Source: an uncultured Metabacillus sp. (lineage in GTDB: Bacteria; Bacillota; Bacilli; Bacillales; Bacillaceae). From it: a stretch of DNA of 64,000 bases. The position numbers and the translations under genes are program-made. The DNA lies in NCBI RefSeq assembly GCF_947503125.1, contig NZ_CANNCR010000001.1:186001-250000 (forward strand). Direction: 5' to 3'. The stretch's first letter is position 1. Every line of letters begins with the position of its first letter. This document shows positions 34,325-42,348 of the stretch, piece after piece. The notes under the pieces were generated by a model, which saw only the letters and a list, made by a program, of their open reading frames with translations, was not told where the DNA came from and searched no databases.

Positions 34325-35422
34325 TTGGATCAGATAAAAGCAACAAGAACGAAAAAAGACAGCAAAGAAATAAGCAATAATCCCTCGATTTACTCACTTG
34401 AATTGCATGAATTAGAGGAATGGTTAAAAGAGAAGGGGGAAAAATCTTTTCGCGCGAACCAAATCTTTGATTGGCTTTACATCAAACGAGCAGCAAGCTT
34501 TGAAGAAATGTCGAACCTTTCTAAGAACTTAAGGGCGTTATTAAGTGAACATTTTACATTAACAATATTAAAAACCCTTATTCAACAAACGTCAAAGGAT
34601 GGTACGATAAAATTTTTATTTGAATTGCATGACGGCTATTCAATTGAAACGGTATTAATGAGACATGAGTATGGAAACTCGGTTTGCGTTACCACCCAAG
34701 TAGGCTGTCGAATCGGCTGTACATTTTGTGCATCAACTCTTGGCGGGCTTAAAAGAAATCTAGAAGCAGGAGAAATCGTTGCTCAGGTCGTAAAAGTACA
34801 ACAAGCACTTGATGAATTTGACGAACGTGTCAGCCATGTTGTCATTATGGGGATCGGTGAACCATTTGATAATTATGATGAAATGATGTCCTTCTTGAAA
34901 ATTATCAATCATAATAAAGGGTTAAATATTGGCGCTCGCCATATTACTGTTTCAACAAGTGGTATTATTCCGAAAATTTATAAATTTGCAGATGAAAAGC
35001 TGCAAATCAATTTTGCCATTTCGTTACATGCACCAAATACTGAATTGCGTACAAAGTTAATGCCGATTAATAAGGCATACAAACTTCCTGATTTAATGGA
35101 AGCTGTAAAATACTATATTAATAAAACCGGAAGAAGGGTCAGCTTTGAATATGGTTTGTTCGGCGGTGAAAACGATCAGGTTGAACATGCAGAAGAATTA
35201 GCACGTTTAGTAAAAGGCTTGAAGTGTCACATCAATCTTATTCCTGTTAACTATGTACCTGAACGAAATTATGTTCGTACACCAAAAGAACAAATCAAAT
35301 TATTTGAAGATACGCTTAAAAAGCATGGCGTAAACGTAACAACAAGAAGAGAACAAGGCCATGACATCGATGCGGCATGCGGACAACTTCGAGCTAAGGA
35401 GCGTAAAGAGGAGACGAGGTGA
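34325..35422 (+). CDS. rlmN: 23S rRNA (adenine-2503-C2)-methyltransferase, radical SAM
   Basis: Radical SAM enzyme methylating A2503 of 23S rRNA and also certain tRNAs. The 365-aa protein has the CRIGCTFC cluster motif (CxxxCxxC) near residue 132, [12 protein letters not shown], and the C-terminal DIDAACGQL with the second catalytic Cys. TTG at 34325 is 6 nt after GAAGGG. The ATG 24 nt earlier lies within rsmB without a site. The stop codon overlaps the first possible start of prpC. Confidence 0.96.
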   Translation: MDQIKATRTKKDSKEISNNPSIYSLELHELEEWLKEKGEKSFRANQIFDWLYIKRAASFEEMSNLSKNLRALLSEHFTLTILKTLIQQTSKDGTIKFLFELHDGYSIETVLMRHEYGNSVCVTTQVGCRIGCTFCASTLGGLKRNLEAGEIVAQVVKVQQALDEFDERVSHVVIMGIGEPFDNYDEMMSFLKIINHNKGLNIGARHITVSTSGIIPKIYKFADEKLQINFAISLHAPNTELRTKLMPINKAYKLPDLMEAVKYYINKTGRRVSFEYGLFGGENDQVEHAEELARLVKGLKCHINLIPVNYVPERNYVRTPKEQIKLFEDTLKKHGVNVTTRREQGHDIDAACGQLRAKERKEETR

Positions 35423-35424
35423 TC

Positions 35425-36186
35425 ATGGTGGAAACTTTTTATTTAACTGACAGGGGAAAGGTTAGACAGCACAATGAAGATTGTGTTGGGGTTTTTGAAA
35501 ACGAGGCAGGGGTGTTAGCCATAGTGGCTGATGGTATGGGAGGTCACCTGGCTGGTGATATAGCAAGCCAAATGACCATCTCAACCTTTAAAGTCTTATG
35601 GGAAAAAGTGGAATCTATTGCGAGTCCACAAGATGCTGAGGCATGGTTTACTGAAAAAGTAATGGAAGTGAACAAAGCCGTTTATGAACATTCACTATCA
35701 AATCCGGAATGTCAGGGTATGGGCACAACGATCGTTGGAGCGATTGTTACAACAAGCTTCGCTACGGTCGGCCATATTGGTGATAGCCGCTGTTATTTAT
35801 TAAATAATAGTGGCTATAAACAGGTAACACAAGACCATTCACTCGTAAATGAATTAGTAAGGTCTGGTCAAATAACTAAAGAAGATGCGGAACACCACCC
35901 GCGAAAAAATGTCCTGTTGCGGGCTTTAGGTACCGAGCAAACAGTTGAATTAGATGTATCCACGATTGAATTTGAACAAGATGATGTGCTTCTACTATGC
36001 TCTGACGGGTTATCGAACAAGGTATCTGAGCAGGAAATGCAGCTTCAGCTTTCAAATAGCCTGCCGCTTGCAGAAAAAGCAAAAACGTTAGTGGAATTAG
36101 CAAACGAAAATGGCGGAGAGGATAATATATCTCTTGTGATTGTAAGAAAGACGGCAAATCATGAATTAGGTGAAAAGCCGTGCTAA
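35425..36186 (+). CDS. prpC: PP2C-type Ser/Thr protein phosphatase
   Basis: Manganese-dependent PPM phosphatase that reverses PrkC phosphorylation in B. subtilis. The protein (253 aa from ATG 35425) shows RQHNED near residue 13, VADGMGGHLAGD, GMGTTIVGA, GHIGDSRCYLL and the late GGEDNISLVIV, all with PP2C metal ligands. An overlapping GTG at 35419 behind GAGGAG is an alternative start, adding two residues. It overlaps prkC by 7 nt, the conserved pair order. Confidence 0.96.
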   Translation: MVETFYLTDRGKVRQHNEDCVGVFENEAGVLAIVADGMGGHLAGDIASQMTISTFKVLWEKVESIASPQDAEAWFTEKVMEVNKAVYEHSLSNPECQGMGTTIVGAIVTTSFATVGHIGDSRCYLLNNSGYKQVTQDHSLVNELVRSGQITKEDAEHHPRKNVLLRALGTEQTVELDVSTIEFEQDDVLLLCSDGLSNKVSEQEMQLQLSNSLPLAEKAKTLVELANENGGEDNISLVIVRKTANHELGEKPC

Positions 36187-38189
36187 TAGGTAAAAGAATT
36201 AGTGGTCGTTATAAAATTCTGGAAGTCATTGGCGGAGGCGGGATGGCAAATGTTTATCTGGCCAAAGACATGATTCTAGAAAGAGAAGTTGCAATGAAAG
36301 TGTTGCGATTTGATTTTTCTAACGATGACGAATTTATTAAAAGATTTCGAAGAGAAGCGCAGTCTGCAACAAGCTTAGCCCATCCTAATGTGGTTAGCAT
36401 ATATGATGTCGGTGAAGAAGATGGGATTTATTACATTGTGATGGAGTATGTAAATGGTCAAACGTTAAAACAATACATACAACAATTTGCTCCTATTCAT
36501 CCGAGAAAAGCAGTAAATATTATGGTACAAATTGTTTCGGCCATTCAACATGCACATGATAATCATATTGTTCATCGAGATATCAAACCGCATAATATTT
36601 TAATTGATCACGATGGCAACGTAAAAGTAACCGACTTTGGAATAGCCATGGCACTTAGTTCAACAACAATCACGCAAACAAATTCTGTGCTTGGCTCAAT
36701 TCACTATTTATCACCAGAACAAGCAAGAGGTGGTTTAGCAAATAAAAAATCGGATATTTATTCGATTGGAATCGTTTTATTTGAGCTGTTAACTGGAAGG
36801 CTGCCATTTGATGGTGAAACGGCTATTTCCATCGCCTTAAAGCATTTGCAATCGGAAACACCATCTCCAAAAAGATGGAATCCTGATATCCCGCAAAGCA
36901 TCGAGAATATTATTTTAAAAGCCACAGCAAAAGATCCCTTTCATCGCTATGATTCAGCTGAAGAAATGGAAAAGGATCTTGAAACTGCGTTTGATGTAAG
37001 CAGGTTATCAGAGCCTAAATTCACGATACCTGATGATGAAGAAGCAACAAAGGCAATACCAATTATTACAAATGAAACGATGGAACAGCATAAGGCTGAT
37101 GATACGATTGTTCACACTCCAACAAATAATCTATCTGACGAACAAAAGCCAGAAGTGAAGCAGGACAATCAGCAAAAGAAGCAAAAGCAGAAAAAAGAAA
37201 AGAAACCGAAAAAAAGAAAAAGCAAGCTTGCCACTTTTATTATTACCACTTTTATTGTTTTAATAATAGCAGGTGTTGCTGCTTTTACAATCATTCCCCC
37301 TTTGCTGCTGCCAAAGGATATTGAAGTGCCCGATGTATCTGGAGAAACCTATGATGAAGCTGTAAGAATCCTTCAAGAAGAAGGATTTGAAGTAGGGGAG
37401 CCAGTACAAATTTCGGATGAGGAAATTGAAGAGGGACATGTTATTAAAACAAATCCTGAAGCTTCTGAAATAACGAAGGAAGGTTCGATGATTACCATTT
37501 ATGAAAGCACTGGTAAAGAAAAATTTGTGCTTGAGGATTATGTAGGAAGAAACATTGACCGAGTAAAAGCGATTCTTGAAATGAAAGGTTTTTCAAATAT
37601 TGAAGTAAAAGAGGAGTCAAATGAAATTCAGCCAGCAGGAACAATTTTAGCCCAATTTCCAGAAGTAGGGGATGAAGTTATTCCATCTGAAGACTCGATT
37701 GAATTAACGGTAAGCTCAGGACCCAAGCTTGTGAAAATCGAAAACCTTGTTGGGAAAAGTAAAGAACAGGTCGACGAATATATAAGTACAAATGGGTTTT
37801 ACTCAACTGTAACTGAAAGCTATTCACCTGATATTCCAAAGGGTCATCTTATTTCACAAACTCCTAAAGCTGGAGATGAGGTTGTTCCAAAAGAGACAAC
37901 ACTGCAGCTAGTCTATTCATTAGGGCCGGAACCAGATCCACCAAAAACAGTGGAAGAAATAGTTGAAATTCCATATGAGCCAGAGCATGAGGGGCAACAG
38001 CTCGAAGTTTCTATTTATATTGATGACGTGGATCATTCCATTTCGGATTTATATGAAACTTTTAAAATCACAAGTCCGCAAACGAAAAGATTAGTATTAA
38101 AAATCGCTCATGGAGATGAAGGATATTACCAAGTATTAATCGACAGTAAAGTGGTGACCTCAAAAATTATCCCGTATCCAACAGACTAA
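36180..38189 (+). CDS. prkC: PASTA-domain Ser/Thr protein kinase
   Basis: Membrane kinase sensing muropeptides; in B. subtilis it drives spore germination and stationary-phase signalling. The 669-aa protein has a cytosolic kinase domain (about 8-270) with GGGGMANVYLAKD, catalytic Lys40, HRDIKPHN (Asp134) and DFG at 152-154. A Lys-rich juxtamembrane stretch precedes one TM helix near 350-372. Extracellular PASTA domains start near 378 (VPDVSGETYDEAVRIL), 445 (LEDYVGRNIDRVKAIL) and 515 (IENLVGKSKEQVDEYI), followed by a C-terminal Ig-like region. GTG start at 36180 lies 7 nt behind TAGGTG. Three PASTA repeats match B. subtilis PrkC. Confidence 0.97.
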   Translation: MLIGKRISGRYKILEVIGGGGMANVYLAKDMILEREVAMKVLRFDFSNDDEFIKRFRREAQSATSLAHPNVVSIYDVGEEDGIYYIVMEYVNGQTLKQYIQQFAPIHPRKAVNIMVQIVSAIQHAHDNHIVHRDIKPHNILIDHDGNVKVTDFGIAMALSSTTITQTNSVLGSIHYLSPEQARGGLANKKSDIYSIGIVLFELLTGRLPFDGETAISIALKHLQSETPSPKRWNPDIPQSIENIILKATAKDPFHRYDSAEEMEKDLETAFDVSRLSEPKFTIPDDEEATKAIPIITNETMEQHKADDTIVHTPTNNLSDEQKPEVKQDNQQKKQKQKKEKKPKKRKSKLATFIITTFIVLIIAGVAAFTIIPPLLLPKDIEVPDVSGETYDEAVRILQEEGFEVGEPVQISDEEIEEGHVIKTNPEASEITKEGSMITIYESTGKEKFVLEDYVGRNIDRVKAILEMKGFSNIEVKEESNEIQPAGTILAQFPEVGDEVIPSEDSIELTVSSGPKLVKIENLVGKSKEQVDEYISTNGFYSTVTESYSPDIPKGHLISQTPKAGDEVVPKETTLQLVYSLGPEPDPPKTVEEIVEIPYEPEHEGQQLEVSIYIDDVDHSISDLYETFKITSPQTKRLVLKIAHGDEGYYQVLIDSKVVTSKIIPYPTD

Positions 38190-38322
38190 TGCCGTTTTAT
38201 TGCTTTAATTTCGAGGTAAGGCGATTATTTTTGGTATATCAGGATCATTTAAATCACAAACTTTTACTATTGAATTTTTTATTAAATGTAAAAGATTAAA
38301 CTATGTGCCAAGGAGGTTTTTC

Positions 38323-39207
38323 ATGCCACAAGGGAAAATTGTGAAGGCTCTTAGTGGTTTTTACTATGTGCAGGACAGAGATCGATTGATCCAATGCAGA
38401 GGAAGAGGTGTTTTTCGCAAAAATAAAATCACTCCTTTAGTTGGAGATGTGGTGAAATATCAAGCTGAAAATGACCAAGAGGGATATATTCTTGAAGTTT
38501 TTGACCGTAAAAATGAACTTGTAAGACCCCCGATTTGTAATGTGGATCAAGCGATCCTCGTTTTCTCAGCGGTTGAACCGGATTTTAGCCCATCATTGCT
38601 AGATCGTTTTCTTGTTTTAATAGAAGCAAATGACATTGAACCGATTATTGTCATCAGTAAAACAGATTTAATTCAAACCAAAGATGTAAAAGAGAAAGTA
38701 TTGTCATATGCAAATGATTATCGAAAAGCAGGCTATATCGTATTGCTCACCTCAACGAGTGAATCAAATGTTAATCAAGAACTGGAACCAATATTGAATG
38801 AAAAAATATCCGTTTTTGCAGGACAATCAGGTGTAGGTAAGTCCTCTTTATTAAATGTTTTAAGACCTGATCTTGATCTGAGGACAAATGATATTTCAAC
38901 ACATTTAGGACGGGGACGTCATACGACAAGACATGTTGAGTTAATCGCAGTAGGCTCCGGTTTTGTTGCTGATACACCTGGCTTTAGTTCCTTAGATTTT
39001 ACAGGTATTGAGGTGGAGGATCTGAGCTATTGTTTCCCTGAAATGAAGGAAAGAAGCAGCGACTGTAAGTTTCGTGGCTGTACACATGTTAAGGAACCGA
39101 AGTGTGCGGTCAAAGATGCTGTAGATAGCGGTGAAATACCTAAATACCGTTATGAGCATTATTTAACTTTTGTTGAAGAAATTAAAGATAGAAAGCCGAG
39201 GTACTAA
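38323..39207 (+). CDS. rsgA: small ribosomal subunit biogenesis GTPase
   Basis: Circularly permuted GTPase (yloQ) acting late in 30S assembly. The 294-aa protein has an N-terminal OB fold and G4 SKTDLI ahead of G1 [12 protein letters not shown], the permuted order. G3 [10 protein letters not shown] and a C-terminal zinc site with [14 protein letters not shown] follow. AAGGAGG is 7 nt ahead of ATG at 38323; an ATG 18 nt upstream overlaps that site and is rejected. A 133-nt gap from prkC suggests its own promoter, but none is convincing. rpe follows after 2 nt. Confidence 0.96.
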   Translation: MPQGKIVKALSGFYYVQDRDRLIQCRGRGVFRKNKITPLVGDVVKYQAENDQEGYILEVFDRKNELVRPPICNVDQAILVFSAVEPDFSPSLLDRFLVLIEANDIEPIIVISKTDLIQTKDVKEKVLSYANDYRKAGYIVLLTSTSESNVNQELEPILNEKISVFAGQSGVGKSSLLNVLRPDLDLRTNDISTHLGRGRHTTRHVELIAVGSGFVADTPGFSSLDFTGIEVEDLSYCFPEMKERSSDCKFRGCTHVKEPKCAVKDAVDSGEIPKYRYEHYLTFVEEIKDRKPRY

Positions 39208-39209
39208 TT

Positions 39210-39866
39210 ATGATAAAAATTGCACCATCTATTCTTTCGGCAAATTTCGCTAAATTGGGAGAAGAGATTATAGATGTAGAAAAAGGTGGAGCTGATTATA
39301 TTCATGTCGATGTAATGGATGGACATTTCGTCCCAAATATTACAATCGGACCTTTAATTGTCGAAGCGATCCGCCCTGTTACCCAGCTGCCGTTAGATGT
39401 TCATCTGATGATTGAGGATCCTGACAGATATATCGAAGACTTTGTTCGTGCAGGCGCTGATATCATAACAGTACATGTGGAAGCATGCAAACATCTTCAC
39501 CGGACTATTCAATTAATAAAATCACAGGGGATAAAAGCTGGGGTTGTTTTAAACCCGCATACACCGATTGAGTCTATTCAGCATGTGCTGGAGGATATTG
39601 ATATGGTTTTACTTATGACGGTAAATCCGGGTTTTGGAGGGCAAGCTTTTATTCCACAGGTTTTGCCTAAAATTAAACAGCTTTCAACTATCATTAAGGA
39701 TAGACAACTTTCGGTTGAAATCGAGGTTGACGGCGGTATAAATGAAGAGACAGCAAAACGCTGTGTGGACGCAGGTGCTACCGTACTTGTAGCAGGATCA
39801 GCCATATACAACCAAACTGACCGCCATCATGCTATTCAAAGTCTAAAAGAAGCCATTCATTCTTAA
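39210..39866 (+). CDS. rpe: ribulose-phosphate 3-epimerase
   Basis: Interconverts ribulose-5-P and xylulose-5-P in the pentose phosphate pathway. The 218-aa TIM barrel shows [29 protein letters not shown] with metal ligands, [11 protein letters not shown], and VNPGFGGQ near residue 140. EVDGGI near 173 carries the catalytic Asp. The site CGAGGT precedes the ATG. The order rsgA-rpe-thiN is kept across Bacilli. Confidence 0.97.
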   Translation: MIKIAPSILSANFAKLGEEIIDVEKGGADYIHVDVMDGHFVPNITIGPLIVEAIRPVTQLPLDVHLMIEDPDRYIEDFVRAGADIITVHVEACKHLHRTIQLIKSQGIKAGVVLNPHTPIESIQHVLEDIDMVLLMTVNPGFGGQAFIPQVLPKIKQLSTIIKDRQLSVEIEVDGGINEETAKRCVDAGATVLVAGSAIYNQTDRHHAIQSLKEAIHS

Positions 39867-39946
39867 AATTGATACTTCTATCAAGTGGGATAAAAATCTA
39901 ACAACCTACCCATCCTAATAAAGTCTAGTTTACTTTACTTTATTGA

Positions 39947-40144
39947 ATGGAGGGGTTTATTATTTACGTTTACATTGATGATGTTGCAATTATTGAACGT
40001 GCGTTACAAGCAGCCATCCTTAATAGCACTGATTATGAAGAAATCGATCAATTTGAATCAGTCCTAAAAAAACTTAAAAGTAATCCACCTGGAGCACAAC
40101 AGGATGGCTTCCGCTATGATTATAACGATAGCTCATTCTATTAA
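39947..40144 (+). CDS. small uncharacterised protein after rpe, start unclear
   Basis: An open frame of up to 65 codons that I do not recognise. The predicted product is acidic and soluble, with VYIDDVAIIERALQAAI, a central EEIDQFESVLKKL helix-like part, and a Tyr/Asp-rich C terminus. The only in-frame ATG (39947) overlaps the ribosome-binding-like GGAGGGG at 39949-39955 instead of following it. The codon at proper distance (39962) is ATT, a rare start, which would give a 60-aa protein beginning at IYVYIDD. It is therefore either translated from ATT, from ATG with a poor site, or it is not expressed. It lies between rpe and thiN. Confidence 0.5.
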   Translation: MEGFIIYVYIDDVAIIERALQAAILNSTDYEEIDQFESVLKKLKSNPPGAQQDGFRYDYNDSSFY

Positions 40145-40246
40145 TTCTTAAAAGCTATGTTTTGCAGAAGGAACAGAAGGCAATCGGTAATTTGCTGATT
40201 CTTTCGAAACTCACTGTGCAGTAAACTTAACCTAAAACAAAAATGG

Positions 40247-40287
40247 GGCTGTCTCAATGTGTAAAATTGAGACAGCCTTACTTTTTT
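40247..40287 (+). terminator. intrinsic terminator before thiN
   Basis: GGCTGTCTCAAT and ATTGAGACAGCC form a perfect 12-bp stem with a 7-nt loop, followed by TTAC and six T. It separates the rsgA-rpe group from thiN. Confidence 0.88.
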
Positions 40288-40321
40288 CATATTTATAAAA
40301 CGATCTATTAAAGGAGAAACA

Positions 40322-40966
40322 ATGAAAACAATTGCACTTGTTGCCGGGGGACCAAAAGAATACCTCCCAAAATTGACTGACCATCATCACCACCAAGTTA
40401 CTTGGGTAGGGGTGGACAAAGGTGTTTTTTACATACAGGAATCAGGTTTACCAATATCATATGCTTTTGGAGATTTTGATTCGATATCTAGTCGTGAAAA
40501 AGAGGAATTAACAAATAATTTATCAAATCTATCTATGTATTCTGCTGAAAAGGATAAAACCGATACCGAGCTAGCTTTAGATTGGGCGTTACAGCAACAT
40601 CATGAAAAAATTCTTCTATTTGGAGCAACTGGCGGGAGGATTGACCATTTGCTAGGAAATATCCATCTCCTTTTAAAAGCAATAAACGATAAGAGAAATA
40701 TTGAAATAATTGATCGCCAAAATCATATCACCCTCTTCACATCTGGAACATATACAATAAAGAAGCACAAGGATTTAAGGTATGTATCTTTTATTCCGAT
40801 CAGTCATGAAGTAAAAGGTATAACACTTGAAGGATTTAAATATCCATTGAAAAATTGCCATATCACCATAGGGTCAACATTATGTATAAGTAATGAACTC
40901 ATTCATGATCTAGGTACTTTTTCATTTCAAGACGGCATATTATTAATGATAAGAAGCCGAGATTAA
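40322..40966 (+). CDS. thiN: thiamine diphosphokinase
   Basis: Transfers pyrophosphate from ATP to thiamine, giving the active cofactor (yloS). The 214-aa protein shows VDKGVFYI, FGDFDSIS near residue 54, EKDKTDTELALDWAL and FGATGGRIDHLLGN near 101, all conserved in TPK. AAAGGAG is 7 nt ahead of ATG. It sits just after a terminator, so it needs its own promoter, not clearly seen. Confidence 0.95.
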   Translation: MKTIALVAGGPKEYLPKLTDHHHHQVTWVGVDKGVFYIQESGLPISYAFGDFDSISSREKEELTNNLSNLSMYSAEKDKTDTELALDWALQQHHEKILLFGATGGRIDHLLGNIHLLLKAINDKRNIEIIDRQNHITLFTSGTYTIKKHKDLRYVSFIPISHEVKGITLEGFKYPLKNCHITIGSTLCISNELIHDLGTFSFQDGILLMIRSRD

Positions 40967-40998
40967 GCCTTGTGGATTCTTAGTGAAATTGGTTCCGC

Positions 40999-41028
40999 GT
41001 CATTTTTTTTCCACAGACTGAATATAAT
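40999..41028 (+). promoter_or_regulatory. candidate sigma-E promoter of spoVM
   Basis: GTCATTT at 40999-41005 and AATATAAT at 41021-41028, 15 nt apart, resemble mother-cell sigma-E promoters (-35 KMATATT, -10 CATACAAT). Established knowledge: spoVM is sigma-E-dependent in B. subtilis. The match is partial. Confidence 0.5.
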
Positions 41029-41115
41029 GCTACAGAACTGATTTTCTTTATTGAACCTTGGCGCAGGTAGCACCTTATACAAGTATGTTTAATGATTTGG
41101 TTGAGGAGGGAAACA

Positions 41116-41196
41116 ATGAAATTTTATACGATTAAGCTGCCGAAGTTTTTAGGAGGAATTGTTCGAGCGATGCTCGGTTCGTTTAAAAAAGATTAA
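41116..41196 (+). CDS. spoVM: stage V sporulation protein M
   Basis: A 26-residue amphipathic peptide that marks the convex forespore surface and anchors the spore coat base protein SpoIVA. The frame begins MKFYTIKLPKFLGG and ends AMLGSFKKD, matching B. subtilis SpoVM except for Lys instead of Arg near the end, as I recall it. GAGGAGGG is 7 nt before the ATG. It is directly followed by a strong terminator, so it forms its own short transcript. Too short for standard gene finders, yet certain by sequence and context; it shows the host is an endospore former. Confidence 0.97.
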   Translation: MKFYTIKLPKFLGGIVRAMLGSFKKD

Positions 41197-41230
41197 GAAA
41201 AAAGCACCGTCATTTCGGTGCTTTTTTCTT
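41195..41230 (+). terminator. terminator of spoVM
   Basis: AAGAAAAAAGCACCG and CGGTGCTTTTTTCTT form a 15-bp stem with a six-base loop TCATTT, overlapping the spoVM stop codon. Confidence 0.92.
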
Positions 41231-41262
41231 AGCTTATTCGTTTTATATTTAATCCCATCTTA

Positions 41263-41402
41263 ACGGGCAGTAAAACCGACACTTCAAGATTCAAAAGAAG
41301 CAATGAAGATAAGTGGAGAATAACTGCCCGTAAAGATCCGATAAGTCTCGCTTACGAACATTGGGGGATGAAAAAAACCCCCAATGTTGGAAGTCTCGCT
41401 TT
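41263..41402. repeat. nested inverted and direct repeats between spoVM and rpmB
   Basis: ACGGGCAGT (41263-41271) and ACTGCCCGT (41323-41331) form a 9-bp inverted repeat with a 51-nt gap. Next, AACATTGGGGG (41357-41367) and CCCCCAATGTT (41378-41388) form a perfect 11-bp hairpin. That hairpin is flanked by an 11-bp direct repeat AAGTCTCGCTT at 41343-41353 and 41391-41401. No coding frame supports a gene here. It may be a miniature mobile or palindromic element. Confidence 0.65.
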
Positions 41403-41493
41403 ATGAATATGAAACATAGCTGCTTACAAAAGCAAGCTAAGATAAGCTATCATTTCATGTTTTGTAACTTTTTGAGAGAGCTTAATAGCAAAA

Positions 41494-41682
41494 TTAAACT
41501 CGCTCAACTTTACCTGATCTTAAAGCGCGAGCAGATACATATACTTTTTTAGGTTTACCGTTAACTAAGATGCGAACTTTTTGAAGGTTTGCGCCCCAAG
41601 TACGTTTGTTAGCGTTCATCGCGTGTGAACGTGAATTACCTGAGCGAGTCTTTTTACCAGTAACAACGCATTTACGTGCCAT
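41494..41682 (-). CDS. rpmB: 50S ribosomal protein L28
   Basis: A 62-aa basic ribosomal protein, [16 protein letters not shown]...[28 protein letters not shown], nearly identical to B. subtilis L28. One N-terminal Cys is present and the C-terminal CxxC of zinc-type L28 is missing, so this is the zinc-independent or reduced form. It is on the minus strand, opposite its neighbours, as also in B. subtilis. GGAGGG precedes the ATG on the minus strand. Confidence 0.97.
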   Translation of the reverse strand: MARKCVVTGKKTRSGNSRSHAMNANKRTWGANLQKVRILVNGKPKKVYVSARALRSGKVERV

Positions 41683-41968
41683 GTTATTCCCTCCTTACTA
41701 CAAAAAAACCTAACGAATTTTACATGAATCATGTACATAGTCATGAGATACTTTAATAATTTATCACACCTGTTTCAAGAATGCAATACCTCTGCATAAA
41801 GCTTTCAAGAATTTTCCCTTGACATCGTAAATGCAGGCTTGGTTGAATATAATAATGAATAAGTGACTACAACTGCTAGTTGTAAAAGTCACTGCTTCTT
41901 TTCATTTGAACATGCTTATAGTAAAATGAGGATAGCCAGTGCGAACAATTCCAAAGGGGGAACCGATC

Positions 41969-42331
41969 GTGTCCATTGAATTAAAAACGAAGTACGGACA
42001 AATTGATATATCAAACGAAGTCATTGCAATAGTTGCAGGTGGTGCAGCAATTGACTGCTATGGTATTGTTGGAATGGCATCAAAGAATCAAATAAAAGAT
42101 GGTCTTACAGAAATTCTTAGAAAAGAAAACTTTAGCAGAGGCGTGATTGTCCGCCAAGAGGATGACTCCATTCACATTGATATGTATATTATCGTCAGCT
42201 ATGGTACAAAAATTTCTGAAGTCGCACATAACGTTCAAACGAAAGTTAAGTATACGTTAGATCAGACGGTTGGACTTGCAGTTGATTCCGTTAATATTTT
42301 TGTTCAAGGTGTTCGTGTAGCGAACCCGTAG
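41969..42331 (+). CDS. yloU: Asp23/Gls24 family envelope-stress protein
   Basis: A 120-aa protein of the Asp23/Gls24 (DUF322) family, matching B. subtilis YloU. It has IELKTKYGQIDISNEV, VAGGAAIDCYGIVGM, the IDMYIIVSYGTKISEVA block and VDSVNIFVQGVRV. Members are cytosolic or membrane-associated and linked to envelope stress; the exact role is not known. GTG at 41969 lies 8 nt behind AAAGGGGG; an upstream in-frame GTG at 41939 adds ten residues without a site. It is followed closely by fakA, the standard pair. Confidence 0.93.
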   Translation: MSIELKTKYGQIDISNEVIAIVAGGAAIDCYGIVGMASKNQIKDGLTEILRKENFSRGVIVRQEDDSIHIDMYIIVSYGTKISEVAHNVQTKVKYTLDQTVGLAVDSVNIFVQGVRVANP

Positions 42332-42348
42332 TTAGGAGGAAATGACCT

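Noticed and set aside
41819-41853. TTGACA ... TATAAT upstream of yloU as a promoter
   Set aside because: The spacer is 23 nt, too long for sigma-A; neither half has a good partner at 16-18 nt.
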